This document shows, piece by piece, positions 1-9,200 of a DNA stretch of 49,785 nt; position 1 is the first letter of the stretch, and every line of letters begins with the position of its first letter. The notes under the pieces were generated by a model. The model had not been told where the DNA came from, did no database searches, and saw only the letters and a program-made list of their open reading frames with translations. The translations under genes and the position numbers were made by a program. Origin of the DNA: RBG-16-66-20 sp035499575. GTDB lineage: Bacteria; Pseudomonadota; Gammaproteobacteria; Burkholderiales; SG8-39. The stretch lies in assembly GCA_035499575.1 (NCBI GenBank), contig DATJYN010000037.1:1-49785 (forward strand). Reading direction: 5' to 3'.

Positions 1-204
1 GTGGAAGAGAAGTACCTGCGCGTCGCCAACTACTGCAACGGCATGAACCGCGAGATCGACATGATCGCGCACTCCTGCGGCGTCCGGCACGCGCGCGAAC
101 TGCGGCGCGAGCACGTGCGCATCGTGCAGGCGAACCACCAGTCGATCGCCTTCAACATGCTTTATCCGTACCCGGAGCCGAAGGCGAAAGTACGCGCGGC
201 CTGA
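1..204 (+). CDS. C-terminal fragment, possibly FMN-binding glutamate synthase-like
   Basis: The reading frame is open from the left edge and stops at 202-204, so only the last 67 residues of a longer protein are present; the GTG at position 1 is not evidence of a start. The tail contains an AHSCGV segment, a RELRREH segment and a closing LYPYPEP. These recall the C-terminus of the FMN-binding glutamate synthase (GltB-domain) family, but no catalytic or cofactor motif lies inside the window, so the name is tentative. It converges on nnr with a 4-nt gap and no terminator between them. Confidence 0.5.
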   Translation: MEEKYLRVANYCNGMNREIDMIAHSCGVRHARELRREHVRIVQANHQSIAFNMLYPYPEPKAKVRAA

Positions 205-208
205 CCGC

Positions 209-1582
209 CTAGCCGGCCAGCCAGCGATTCCAGATCCGCCGGGCCGGATCGATCAATTCGCTTGCGGCAAGACCCACGGGCCCGTCGCCCGTGCGCACGC
301 ATTCGTCGGCCGCGCAGCCGTGCAGGTGCACGCCAAGCACCAGCGAGGTCTCGCCGCTGTATCTCTGCGCCAGCAACGCACCGAGCATGCCGGCAAGCAC
401 GTCGCCCATGCCGGCGGAAGCCATGCCCGGATTGCCCGAAGTGTTGACGAACCAGTGGCCGTCGCGCGCCACCATGACGCTGCCGTTGCCCTTGAGGACG
501 ACATGCGCGTTCAGGTTCGCCGAGAGCACGCGTGCGGCCTTCAATCTGTCTGCCTGGACCTGAGCGGTCGATTCCGCGAGCATCCGCGCCGCTTCCGCCG
601 GATGTGGCGTCAGCAGGGTGTCCGCAGTGCGCCGCGCGCAGGCCTTGCGCAGGTCCGCGTCCTCGGCGATCAGGTTGAGCGCGTCGGCGTCGAGGACGCA
701 GGCGATGTCGCTCGCCAGGGCTGCGCCTAGAAGCGTTTCAGCCCGCTCACCCTGACCGAGTCCGGGGCCGATCACGAGCGCGTCCAGGTCGAGGCCGAGC
801 ACGTCGTCTGGGTGGCGCAGCATCAACTCCGGCGTACTCGCATCCACCGTTTGCTCTTCCAGCAAACCCGCATAGACGCGGCCGGCGCCAAGCTTGATCG
901 CGGCGCGACCTGCAAGCAGCGCCGCACCAGCCATGCCGGATGCGCCGCCAATGATTCCGAGCGAGCCCGCCATGCCTTTGTGGAAATTACGCAGGCGCGG
1001 CTTGATGGCGTTGGCGAAGAGCGCCGGTTCGGCCAGCCAGCCATTGGCTGCGCCGTTGTTCTCCACCGAAAGACCGGCCACGGAGACCTGGCCGCAATGA
1101 TCCGGGCCGTCCAGCGTCAGCAGGCCGGGCTTGAGCCCGATAAAGGTGATGGTATGCGTGGCGCGTACCGCGCGGCCCAGGACCTGACCGGTATCCGAAT
1201 TCAAGCCGCTCGGCACGTCGAGCGAGAGCACCGGGCAGGTCTGCGCATTCACGTAATCGACGAGCCTGGCGAAATCTCCCTCGACGGGGCGCGCCAGGCC
1301 GATGCCGAACAATCCGTCGACGACGAGATCGAATTTCTTGTCGGCTGAGGGATCGTTGACCGTAACGCGGAAAAACCTTTCCTGCAAAAGCCGGGCAACC
1401 ACTTTGGCGTCGCCGCCGTTGTTGCCGGGGCCAGCGAGGATCAGGACGTCCTTGCCCTTGTCGGATACCAGCGTTGCCGCCAGATCTGCGGCAGCGGCGC
1501 CGGCCCGCTCCATCAGGGGCAGCGCAGCATTCGCCTGCTCGATGCGCCGGATATCCTCGCTCAGGTATATCGGCTGCGGCAT
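209..1582 (-). CDS. nnr: Bifunctional NAD(P)H-hydrate epimerase / ADP-dependent NAD(P)HX dehydratase
   Basis: Repairs hydrated NADH and NADPH: the N-terminal YjeF-type domain epimerises R- and S-NAD(P)HX, and the C-terminal ribokinase-like domain dehydrates the S form using ADP. Visible motifs are GPGNNGGD (residues 51-58, epimerase) and, in the dehydratase half, TPHPAEA (about 325) and GNPGMASAGMGD (from 383). At 457 residues it is somewhat shorter than many family members (about 490-510); the N-terminus is compact but the motifs are intact. The ATG at 1582 directly abuts the stop of the upstream glutathione transferase gene (1583-1585), so it is the last gene of the minus-strand TRAP operon. 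Its presence there is probably convenience rather than a shared pathway. Confidence 0.95.
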   Translation of the reverse strand: MPQPIYLSEDIRRIEQANAALPLMERAGAAAADLAATLVSDKGKDVLILAGPGNNGGDAKVVARLLQERFFRVTVNDPSADKKFDLVVDGLFGIGLARPVEGDFARLVDYVNAQTCPVLSLDVPSGLNSDTGQVLGRAVRATHTITFIGLKPGLLTLDGPDHCGQVSVAGLSVENNGAANGWLAEPALFANAIKPRLRNFHKGMAGSLGIIGGASGMAGAALLAGRAAIKLGAGRVYAGLLEEQTVDASTPELMLRHPDDVLGLDLDALVIGPGLGQGERAETLLGAALASDIACVLDADALNLIAEDADLRKACARRTADTLLTPHPAEAARMLAESTAQVQADRLKAARVLSANLNAHVVLKGNGSVMVARDGHWFVNTSGNPGMASAGMGDVLAGMLGALLAQRYSGETSLVLGVHLHGCAADECVRTGDGPVGLAASELIDPARRIWNRWLAG

Positions 1583-2254
1583 TCAGCGCAGCAGCTCGTA
1601 CTTGCCGCCCCGTTCCAGGGCGCGCTGATAGGCGGGGCGCGCGTGGATCTTCTTCATCCAGGCCCAGAGCTTCGGACGCTTCTCGTCCAGCCCGCCGCGC
1701 ACCGAGGCCGCCTCCACCGGAAAGCTCATCTGGATGTCCGCTGCCGTGAAATCGGCGCCGGCGAACCATTCGCGCGCCGCAAGTTCGGATTCCATGAAGT
1801 TCAGCAGCCGCTCCAGGTTTGGCAGCACCATCAGGTTCTTGGCGCGTTGCGCGATGGTGCGCGCGACCGGCTTCACGAAAAACGGCATCGGGCCGCTCTC
1901 GATTCGGTCGAAGATGAGCTTGAGAAGCAGCGGCGGCATCATCGAGCCTTCGGCGAAGTGCAGCCAGTAGCTGCAGCGCAGCCGCTCCGGGGTGCCTTCA
2001 GGCGGCAGCAGTTTGCCTGCGCCGTACTTGCCGGCGAGATACTCGATGATCGCGCCGGATTCAGCGAGCGTGATTTCGCCATCGCTGATCACGGGCGACT
2101 TGCCGAGCGGATGCACCGCGCGCAGTTCGGGCGGCGCAAGCATGGTCTTGGCGTCGCGCTGGTAGGACTTTATTTCGTAGGGCAGGCCGAGTTCTTCAAG
2201 CAGCCAGAGGATGCGCTGCGAGCGCGAGTTGTTCAGGTGATGGACGATGATCAT
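1583..2254 (-). CDS. Glutathione S-transferase family protein
   Basis: A 223-residue protein with a thioredoxin-fold N-terminal domain (about 1-80; HHLNNSRSQRILWLLEELGLP, with the ILWLLEEL helix and the LGKSPVI and LAESGAIIEYL glutathione-site segments) followed by an all-helical C-terminal domain (about 90-215, including WFAGADFTAADIQMSFP). It is expected to be cytosolic and to conjugate or reduce a substrate with glutathione; the substrate cannot be read from the sequence. The ATG at 2254 overlaps the stop of dctM in an ATGA arrangement, so translation is probably coupled. The same frame stays open far upstream, but that extension is an out-of-frame shadow of dctM. An nnr gene follows immediately. 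Confidence 0.93.
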   Translation of the reverse strand: MIIVHHLNNSRSQRILWLLEELGLPYEIKSYQRDAKTMLAPPELRAVHPLGKSPVISDGEITLAESGAIIEYLAGKYGAGKLLPPEGTPERLRCSYWLHFAEGSMMPPLLLKLIFDRIESGPMPFFVKPVARTIAQRAKNLMVLPNLERLLNFMESELAAREWFAGADFTAADIQMSFPVEAASVRGGLDEKRPKLWAWMKKIHARPAYQRALERGGKYELLR

Positions 2255-3558
2255 CGGAGGTTGAACATCTTTCCGGGCAGGTAATACACGATTTCGGGAA
2301 AAATCCAGATGATGGCTACAGCCAAGGTCATGATGAAGAAGAAAGGCAGCGCCGCGCGCGCGACGTAGAACATGTCCTTGCCGGTCAGCCCCTGCAGCAC
2401 GAACAGGTTGAAGCCCACCGGCGGCGTGATCTGCGCCATCTCCACGACCAGCACGATGAAGATGCCGAACCACATCAGGTCGATGCCGGCCGCCTTGACC
2501 GAAGGCAGGATCACCGAGGCCGTCAGTACGACCATGGAGATGCCGTCGATGAAGCAGCCGAGGATCATGAAGAGCACCGTCAGCACCGCGATCAGTTGCC
2601 AGGGCCGGAATCCCTGCTCGGCAATCCAGGCGGCCATCGCGCGCGGGATGCCTGTAAAGCCCATCGCGACGGTCAGGAAGGCCGCGCCGGTCAGGATGAA
2701 TGCGATCATGCACGAAGTCTTCAGGGCGCCCATCACGCTGGCGCCGAAGTTGGACCAGGTGAGCGAGCCGCCGACCACGGACAGCAGCAGCGATCCGACC
2801 ACGCCGAGGACCGCCGCCTCGGTAGGCGTTGCGACGCCGGAATAGATCGAACCGATCACTGCGCCAATCAGCAGCACGGTCGGGATCAGGAAGCGCGCAG
2901 CGTAGATTTTCTCCGCCAGCGTGGTGACCTTCTCGCGATTCGGCGTGCGGTCGGGATTCATCAACGCCCAGAGCGCGATGTAGCCGGAAAACAATGTCAT
3001 CAGCAGGATGCCGGGCAGCACGCCCGCGACGAACAGGCGCGCGATCGATACGTCGGCGGCCACGCCGTAGACGATCATGATGATGGAGGGCGGGATCAGC
3101 AGTCCGAGCGTACCCGCGCCTGCAAGCGAGCCGATCGCCATGGTCTCGTCGTAGCCGCGGCCCTTGAGTTCCGGAATAGTGATGCGGCCGATGGTCGCGG
3201 CGGTGGCGGCGGAGGAACCGGAAATGGCCGCGAAAATTCCGCAGCCGATGACATTGGTGTGCATCAGGCGCCCCGGCAGCGGCTCGACCCAGGGTGCCAG
3301 GCCGCGGAACATGTCCTCCGAGATGCGCGTGCGGAAGAGGATCTCGCCCATCCAGATGAACAGCGGCAGCGCGGTCAGCGACCAGCTCGCGCTCGAACCC
3401 CATACCGTCGTGGCCATCAGCGCGCCGGGCGGCGAATTGGTGAACGCGAACATCGCCACCAGGCCCACCGCCAGGAGGGTGACGGCAATCCACACGCCGC
3501 AGACCAGCAGCACCGCGAGCACGGCGAGCAGGACCAGCGAGACTTCCCACAGTTCCAT
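2251..3558 (-). CDS. dctM: TRAP transporter large permease (DctM subunit)
   Basis: A 435-residue, very hydrophobic protein with about 12 predicted membrane helices, the usual length and profile of the DctM family. It forms the ion-coupled translocation channel for a carboxylate-type solute delivered by DctP. Typical segments include SGSSAATAATIGRITIPEL (about 120-140) and PTEAAVLGVVG. It starts 1 nt after the dctQ stop and overlaps the glutathione transferase start by 2 nt, so translation along dctQ-dctM-gst is tightly coupled. The transported solute is unknown; the LhgO-like oxidoreductase at the head of the operon suggests a hydroxy- or amino acid. Confidence 0.97.
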   Translation of the reverse strand: MELWEVSLVLLAVLAVLLVCGVWIAVTLLAVGLVAMFAFTNSPPGALMATTVWGSSASWSLTALPLFIWMGEILFRTRISEDMFRGLAPWVEPLPGRLMHTNVIGCGIFAAISGSSAATAATIGRITIPELKGRGYDETMAIGSLAGAGTLGLLIPPSIIMIVYGVAADVSIARLFVAGVLPGILLMTLFSGYIALWALMNPDRTPNREKVTTLAEKIYAARFLIPTVLLIGAVIGSIYSGVATPTEAAVLGVVGSLLLSVVGGSLTWSNFGASVMGALKTSCMIAFILTGAAFLTVAMGFTGIPRAMAAWIAEQGFRPWQLIAVLTVLFMILGCFIDGISMVVLTASVILPSVKAAGIDLMWFGIFIVLVVEMAQITPPVGFNLFVLQGLTGKDMFYVARAALPFFFIMTLAVAIIWIFPEIVYYLPGKMFNLR

Positions 3559-3559
3559 G

Positions 3560-4093
3560 CTAGCGCTCGAACGCCGGGGAGTCGGCCGCCTTCTTGGCGG
3601 TTTCCGCGAGCGAGTAAGAAGTCGTGCCGCCGGTCAGCGCTGCCAGCAGGTCGTCGACGAACGCAAGCAGCAGGATCGCCAGGCCGAGCGCCATGCCCGA
3701 CTGCGGAATCCAGAGCTTGATCGGCACCAGTCCCTGCGAGACGTCGTTCAGCTTGTAGGAGGTCCAGACCATGGCGACACTGGCCCAGGCAAAATAGCCG
3801 GTGATCACGGAAGCGGCCGTGAGGCAGACGATCTCCATCGCGCGCCGCCGCCAGCCTCGCAAGCCGCCGATCGCCAGGGTCATGCGGATATGCTCATTGC
3901 AGCGCAGGGTCCATGCAAGGCCGAGAAAGGACGATGCGGCCATGCAATAGCCGGCGAATTCGTCGTAGGAATGCGCGGCGAAATCGAGCAGCCGGCTGCC
4001 GATCTGGACCAGCGACAATACGGCGATCCCGACCAAAAAAAATCCGGCCAGCAGGCCGGATCCCTTGTAGATCGCGTTTAGCGCGGTGCGCAT
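3560..4093 (-). CDS. dctQ: TRAP transporter small permease (DctQ subunit)
   Basis: A 177-residue membrane protein with four hydrophobic segments, matching the DctQ family, which partners DctM at the inner membrane. Helix 1 is at about 11-34 (LLAGFFLVGIAVLSLVQIG) and the WTLRCNEHIRM segment is typical. The gene starts 9 nt after dctP with only a weak Shine-Dalgarno (GCGCGGG). Its codons 9-20 form a perfect 8-bp GC-rich hairpin followed by a T run on the coding strand, a textbook intrinsic terminator listed separately. Codon choice there is atypical for this genome (GGA, TTT, TTT, TTG instead of GGC, TTC, CTG). Confidence 0.95.
   Translation of the reverse strand: MRTALNAIYKGSGLLAGFFLVGIAVLSLVQIGSRLLDFAAHSYDEFAGYCMAASSFLGLAWTLRCNEHIRMTLAIGGLRGWRRRAMEIVCLTAASVITGYFAWASVAMVWTSYKLNDVSQGLVPIKLWIPQSGMALGLAILLLAFVDDLLAALTGGTTSYSLAETAKKAADSPAFER
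4032..4066 (-). terminator. Intrinsic terminator-like hairpin inside the dctQ coding start
   Basis: Read on the minus strand, 4061-4054 (ATCCGGCC) pairs perfectly with 4049-4042 (GGCCGGAT) around a 4-nt loop (TGCT, 4053-4050). Seven further T residues follow at 4041-4035, giving an 8-bp stem with U8 including the closing base. It lies about 30-60 nt downstream of the dctQ start codon, after the complete dctP gene and on the transcribed sense strand. It could end a share of transcripts after dctP, so that the soluble binding protein is made in excess of the membrane subunits. Ribosomes translating dctQ could block the hairpin. The structure is seen; the function is inferred. Confidence 0.7.
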
Positions 4094-4102
4094 CCCGCGC
4101 GG

Positions 4103-5071
4103 TTACTTGCGATAGCCCGCGAGAATAGCCTCGCCGTCCGCTCCGGCTTTCTTGGCCCATTCGTCCGTCATCTGCTTGCCAATGGCCTCGAATTCGGCGG
4201 TCAGCTTCGCCGACGGCTGCAGAATCTTGATGCCCTTGGAGGCCATGGTCTTCTTGTAGCCCTCGTTCTCCGCCTCGCTGGTCTTCGCGCCGCGCACCTC
4301 GGCGGCGGCCGCAGCGGCGAGCACGGCTTTCTGCGTCGCGGCGTCGAGCTTGGCGAACGCCTCCTTGTTCACGAATACCACGTTGTGCGGCAGCATGGCC
4401 TGGGTGTCGTAATAGTGAGTCAGGTAGTCCCAGGCCTGCGTGTCCACGCCGGTCGCCCCCGAAGTGATCATTGCGTCGACGAGGCCGGTCTTGAAGGCCT
4501 GCGGGACTTCCGGCACCTGGACCGTGGTCGGGATCGCGCCGACCAGTTCGGCAAAGCGTGAGGTCGTCGGGCTATAAGTACGGAATTTGGTGCCCTTCAA
4601 GTCGGCCAGCGAATTGAGATCCTTCTTCGTATAGACGCCCTGCGGGGGCCAGGGTACGGAATAGAGGACCTGGATGCCCTGCGCGTCGAGCAGCTTCTCG
4701 ACGAACGGCCGGGCGACTTTCCAGAGCTTTGCATCCTTCGCATAGCTGTTGGCTAGAAAGGGGTTCGAGTCGAACGCAAATACGGCGTTCTCGTTGGCAA
4801 GCACCGAGATCAGGATCTCGCCGATCGGCACCTGCCCGGTCTGCACCGCGCGCTTGATTTCCGGCATCTTGATCAGCGCACCCGCCGAATGGACGGTGAT
4901 CTGCAGCTTGCCGCCCGTGGCCTTGGCAATCTCGTCGACGAATTCGCGCACGTTCTTGGTGTGGAAGTTGCCGTCGGCATAGGGCGTCGGCATGTCCCAC
5001 TTGGTCTGGGCCTGGGAGACGCTTGCCAGGGCGGTCGCCGCGATGGCAACGAACAGGGGCTTGAGTTTCAT
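4103..5071 (-). CDS. dctP: TRAP transporter solute-binding protein (DctP family)
   Basis: A 322-residue periplasmic binding protein. Residues 1-22 form a Sec signal peptide ending in SVSQAQ. The mature part has the DctP fold, with the conserved arginine in TKFRTYS (R164) that normally salt-bridges the ligand's carboxylate, and a PEVPQAFKTGLVDAM segment. It captures the solute and hands it to DctQ/DctM. A good Shine-Dalgarno (AAAGGA) precedes the ATG. It lies 15 nt after the LhgO-like oxidoreductase gene and 9 nt before dctQ. The terminator-like hairpin inside dctQ would favour its expression over the permeases. Ligand identity is not readable. Confidence 0.96.
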   Translation of the reverse strand: MKLKPLFVAIAATALASVSQAQTKWDMPTPYADGNFHTKNVREFVDEIAKATGGKLQITVHSAGALIKMPEIKRAVQTGQVPIGEILISVLANENAVFAFDSNPFLANSYAKDAKLWKVARPFVEKLLDAQGIQVLYSVPWPPQGVYTKKDLNSLADLKGTKFRTYSPTTSRFAELVGAIPTTVQVPEVPQAFKTGLVDAMITSGATGVDTQAWDYLTHYYDTQAMLPHNVVFVNKEAFAKLDAATQKAVLAAAAAAEVRGAKTSEAENEGYKKTMASKGIKILQPSAKLTAEFEAIGKQMTDEWAKKAGADGEAILAGYRK

Positions 5072-5086
5072 TTTTTTCCTTTGGAT

Positions 5087-6184
5087 TTAATTCTTGAGCA
5101 ACGCGGCGACATCATCGGCCAACGCCAGCGACGCTGTCAATCCGGGCGATTCGATGCCGAACAGGTTGACCAGGCCCGCGACGCCGTGCTCGGCGGGGCC
5201 CTGGATCACGAAATCGGCCGCCGGCTCCCCGGGGCCGGAGATTTTCGGCCGGATGCCGGCGTAGCCCGGCGCGAGCGCGCCGTCAGGGAGCGCCGGCCAG
5301 TAGCGCCGTATCGCCGCGTAGAAGCGTTCGGCGCGGCGCGGGTCCACTTCGTAGGCGATATGGTCCACCCACTCTACGTCCGGGCCGAAGCGCGCCTGCC
5401 CCGCGAGGTCCAGCGTCACGTGTACGCCGAGGCCTCCGGGTTCCGGCACCGGGTACACCAAGCGTGAAAATGGCGGCCTGCCTGCGAGCGAGTAATAGTT
5501 CCCCTTTGCATAGAGCTCGGGTGGAATTTTCCGGTCGGGGAAGCCGGCTACCGAACGCGCAATGCTGGGCGCATGCAGCCCCGCGCTGTTGACGAGCAGC
5601 CGGGCGAGGATGGGTTCCGCGCCCTTGACGTGCAATTCAAAGGCCTTTTCCCGAATCAGAACCCTTTCCAGCGGGCTCTTTAACGCCAGCATCGCGCCGG
5701 CGGCCTCGGCGTCGCCCAGGTAAGCCAGCATCAGCGCGTGGCTGTCGATGATGCCCGTCGAGGGCGAGTGCAGTGCCGCAACGCAGTGCAGGGCGGGCTC
5801 CATCGCCCGCGCCTCGCTGGCGGGAATCTCCACGACGTCGCCGACGCCGTTCTCATGCGCTTTCCTGCGGATCGACAGCAGTTCGACGACCTGGGACTCG
5901 GCCGTCGCCACGATCAGCTTGCCGCAGCGCCGGTGCGGCACGCCGCGGCTGGCGCAGTACTCGTAGAGCCGTTGCCGCCCGGCGACGCAGGCGCGCGCCT
6001 TGAGCGACCCCCTGGGGTAATAGATCCCGGCGTGGATGACCTCGGAATTGCGCGAACTGGTGTGGGTGCCGATCGCGTCCTCGGCTTCCAGCACCACGAC
6101 TTCCCGGCCGGCAAGGGCGAGCGCCCGCGCGACCGCCAGGCCGACTACCCCAGCGCCGACGACGACGCATTCGACGCTGTCCAT
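5087..6184 (-). CDS. FAD-dependent oxidoreductase, L-2-hydroxyglutarate oxidase (LhgO)-like
   Basis: A 365-residue DAO-superfamily flavoprotein. The FAD Rossmann motif GAGVVG is at residues 10-15. Features typical of L-2-hydroxyglutarate dehydrogenase relatives follow: TSSRNSEVIHAGIYY (about 42-56), GNYYSLAG, VYPVPEPGGLGVHVTLDL and the C-terminal GIESPGLTASLA. The family oxidises the alpha carbon of a 2-hydroxy acid (or an amino acid in DadA relatives) and passes electrons to oxygen or quinone. As first gene of the operon with the TRAP importer it probably oxidises the imported solute, though this is inference. A TATTAT -10-like hexamer ends 11 nt before the ATG, so the mRNA leader should be very short. 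Confidence 0.9.
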   Translation of the reverse strand: MDSVECVVVGAGVVGLAVARALALAGREVVVLEAEDAIGTHTSSRNSEVIHAGIYYPRGSLKARACVAGRQRLYEYCASRGVPHRRCGKLIVATAESQVVELLSIRRKAHENGVGDVVEIPASEARAMEPALHCVAALHSPSTGIIDSHALMLAYLGDAEAAGAMLALKSPLERVLIREKAFELHVKGAEPILARLLVNSAGLHAPSIARSVAGFPDRKIPPELYAKGNYYSLAGRPPFSRLVYPVPEPGGLGVHVTLDLAGQARFGPDVEWVDHIAYEVDPRRAERFYAAIRRYWPALPDGALAPGYAGIRPKISGPGEPAADFVIQGPAEHGVAGLVNLFGIESPGLTASLALADDVAALLKN

Positions 6185-6193
6185 GGCTCCGCC

Positions 6194-6201
6194 CTATAAT
6201 A
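6194..6201. promoter_or_regulatory. Symmetric -10 core shared by the TRAP operon and the AsmA-like operon
   Basis: The 8-mer CTATAATA reads as a perfect TATAAT (6195-6200) on the plus strand, 28 nt before the TTG of the AsmA-like gene. On the minus strand it reads as TATTAT (6201-6196), 11 nt before the ATG of the FAD oxidoreductase. A weak plus-strand -35 candidate (TTCGAC, 6170-6175) sits 19 nt upstream. It is the only AT-rich segment in this 44-nt divergent gap, so it probably serves both directions. Confidence 0.6.
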
Positions 6202-6228
6202 GCGCGCCCCACCAGACCCCCCAGGCGC

Positions 6229-9200
6229 TTGAACCTCTCTGCGATTTTCTCCAAGACTGGCAAGGGCGTGCAGGAAGCGTCCGGCAAGACCAGCAACTTG
6301 TCGCGCGGCGATCGAGCAGTGCTGTCGGCGATCGATGGCAAGACCCCGCTCTCCGAGGTGCAGGGCAAGTTCGAGAAGCTCGCGGGGCCGAAGTTCGAGG
6401 CGCTGATCCAGCAGTTCGACAAGGACGGTTACATTCGCGAGGTGTCCTCCGGATCCCAGCCGGCGACGCAAGCGCCGCGCCCGGGGGCACCCGCCGCCAA
6501 GGCCGCGCCGCCGCCCCCGAAGCCGGCCGACGACAGTTCCGACGGTCTCGATTTCACGCAGGCCATCAAGCTTCCGCCCAAGGCAGCGGCGCCGAAACCG
6601 CCAACGATGGATTTGGCGGCGGCGGCGCGCGCCGATGCGGAGCGCAAGGCGAAGGAACAGCAGGCGACCGACTACAAGGCGCGCCAGGAGGCGGAAGCCA
6701 AGGCGAAGGCCGAAGCGGAACTCAAGGCGCGTGCGGCCGCGGAGGCGAGGGCGCGCGCTCAGGCTGAAGCATCCGCCCGCGCGGCTGCCGAGGCGAAGGC
6801 GCGGGAGGCGGCCGAAGCAAAGGGACGAGCCGATGCCGAGGCGAAGGCCAGGGCCGAGGCGGAAATGAAGGCGCGTGCCGACGCGGAGGCGAAAACGCGG
6901 GCGGAGACCGAGGCAAAGGTCAAGGCGGCGCGTGAGGCCGCGGTACGCATGGCGACCGAGGCTAAGGCGAAGGCCGAAGCCGATGCCAAGGCGAAAGCCG
7001 AAGCGGCGGAGCGCGATAAGGCGAAGCTCGAGGCCGAACTGAACGCCAAGCTGGCTGCCGAGCGCAAGGCGCGCGAGGACGCCGAACGCCGTGCGGCGGA
7101 GGCGTCCGAACTCGCGCGCAAGGAACTCGAAGAGAAGGCGAAGCGGGACGCCGACGAACTGCGCCAGCGCCTAGAGGCCGAAATGAAGGCCAAGCTGGAA
7201 GAGGAACGCAAGGCGCGCGAAGCGGAAGATCGCAAGCGCCGCGAGGAGGAAGACCGGCGGCGCAAGGAGGAGGACGAGCGGCGCGCCAAGGAAGACGCAG
7301 AACGCCGCGCCCGCGAGGAGGCGGACCGCAAGAAGCGCGAAGAGGAGGACCGCAAGCGCAAGGAAGAGGATGACCGCCGCCGCAAGGAGGAGGACGACCG
7401 GCGCACGAAGGAGGCCAACGAGCGCCGCGTCCGGGAGGAAGCGGACCGCGAAAAGCGCGTGGAGGACGAGCGCAAGCGGCGCGAACAGGACGAGCGCCGC
7501 CGCAAGGAAGAGGACGAACGGCGCGCGAAGGAGGAAGCAGAGCGGCGTGCGCGGGAGGATGCGGATCGCAAGGCGAAAGAAGAAGCCGAGCGCAAGGCCA
7601 GGGACGAGGCGGACGCGAAGGCGCGCGCGGTGGCCGACTTGGCCGCATCGCTGCCCAAGGTCGAGGTTGCCGCCCCGCCGCTACCGGCAGCCGCGGCCCC
7701 AGCCGGCGACCTGGGCGACCTGCTCGGCGACCTGGACTCGTTCGGCAAGCGCGAAGAGGAAGAGCAGAAGGCCAAGGAAGAGGCCGAACGCAAGGCGAAG
7801 GAGGAGGCTGCCCGCAAGGCAAAGGAAGCTGCGGAGCGCAAGGAAAAGGAAGAGGCGGACAGGAAAAGGCGCGAGGAAGAGGAGCGCCGCCGCAAGGAGG
7901 AGGAGGAAAAACGCGCCAAGGAAGAAGACGAACGCAAGGCGCGCGAGGCAGAGGAGCATCGCAAGGAAGAAGAGGCAGAGCGCAAGCGCAAGGCGAAGGA
8001 GGCGCAGGCCGCCAAGCAGGCCGAGGAGCGTGCGGCGAAGGCGGCTGCGCGCAAGAGCGCCGGCAAGGGCGACGACGATGTCGAGATCGGTGACGAAGAC
8101 CTCGACACGGACGACATCAAGCGCGACCAAAAGGCGCTGGCGGCTCGCGCCGCCGCGCGCGATCGCGAACAGCCGCAGGTCGCGGCGGCAAGCAGTACGC
8201 GGCCGAAGAAATGGGGCAAGCCGGCGGCGATTGCACTGTTCGTGCTGCTGGTCGGCGGCATCGGCGCGCTGAACCTGATGCCGGTATCGACCGCCGAATA
8301 CGAGAAAGCGGCCTCCGATGCCATCGGCCTGCCGGTGAAGATCGGCTCGGCGCGGCTATCCGTGCTCACGGGCGTAGAGATGAAGTTCGAGGGCGTGGCG
8401 ATCGGTGATGCCGTCAAGATTCGCCTGGTGCGCGGCTTCCCGGAGCTCGGTTCGCTGTTCGGCGCCCGCAAGTCCTTCAGCCGGATCGAACTCGAGGGCG
8501 TGTCGGTCTCGCAGTCGCAGATCGCCGATGCCCTGCTCGGCAAGGTGGCGGGCGAAAACCTGCGCATTAGCCGCGTAGTGATCAAGGAACTCAAACTGGA
8601 TGGGCCGCTGAATCTGCCGCCGCTGGACGTGGACGCGACCGTGGCGGGCGACGGCAGCCTGCAGGCCGTGAAGCTGACGGGCGGCGACAAGCTCACTGCA
8701 CAGCTATCGCCCAAGGGCGGCGACATTGCCTTCGAGATCAGCGCGGGGTCGCTTGCGCTGCCGTTCGTGCCAGCGCTCAGCCTGTCGGACTTCAGCATGA
8801 AGGGCACTGCGAACCGCAGCGGCGTCGCCTCCGCGGATTTCGACGGCCGCGCTTTCGATGGCGTGATCAGCGGCACCACGCGTATCCGCTGGGGCGCGAA
8901 CTGGACCGTGGACGGCGAGTTGCGCGCGCGCGCGGTGAGGGTTGCGGTGTTTGCACCGGCGCTGGTGTCGGAAGGCAAGGTCGAGGGGCGCGCTGCCTAC
9001 AGCATGAGCGGCACCACGCCCGCGAGGCTTTTTGAGGGCGCTCACATGCAGGGCGAATTCAAGATTGAGCAGGGTGTGCTCGGCAGCTTCGACCTGACGC
9101 GCGCACTGCAGACCGGCGGCTCGCAATCCAGCGGCCGCACGGTGTTTGCCGAGCTGACCGGCCAGGGCGTCTATGACAAGGGCGCGATCCAGCTGCGCAA

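Noticed and set aside
1583..3550. Apparent 655-residue fusion upstream of the glutathione transferase
   Set aside because: The upstream two thirds is an Arg/Gly/His-rich frame-shifted reading of dctM; the transferase starts at 2254 with a normal family N-terminus.
7681..8130. Antisense frame encoding a Leu/Phe-rich, membrane-like 149-residue protein
   Set aside because: The reverse complement of Glu/Lys codons yields Phe/Leu codons, so the hydrophobicity is an artefact of the charged repeat.
6759..8978. 739-residue open frame antisense to the charged-helix gene
   Set aside because: A Ser/Arg/Ala-rich shadow of the Glu/Lys/Arg repeat on the opposite strand; no ribosome binding site or family resemblance, while the plus-strand product has recognisable domains.
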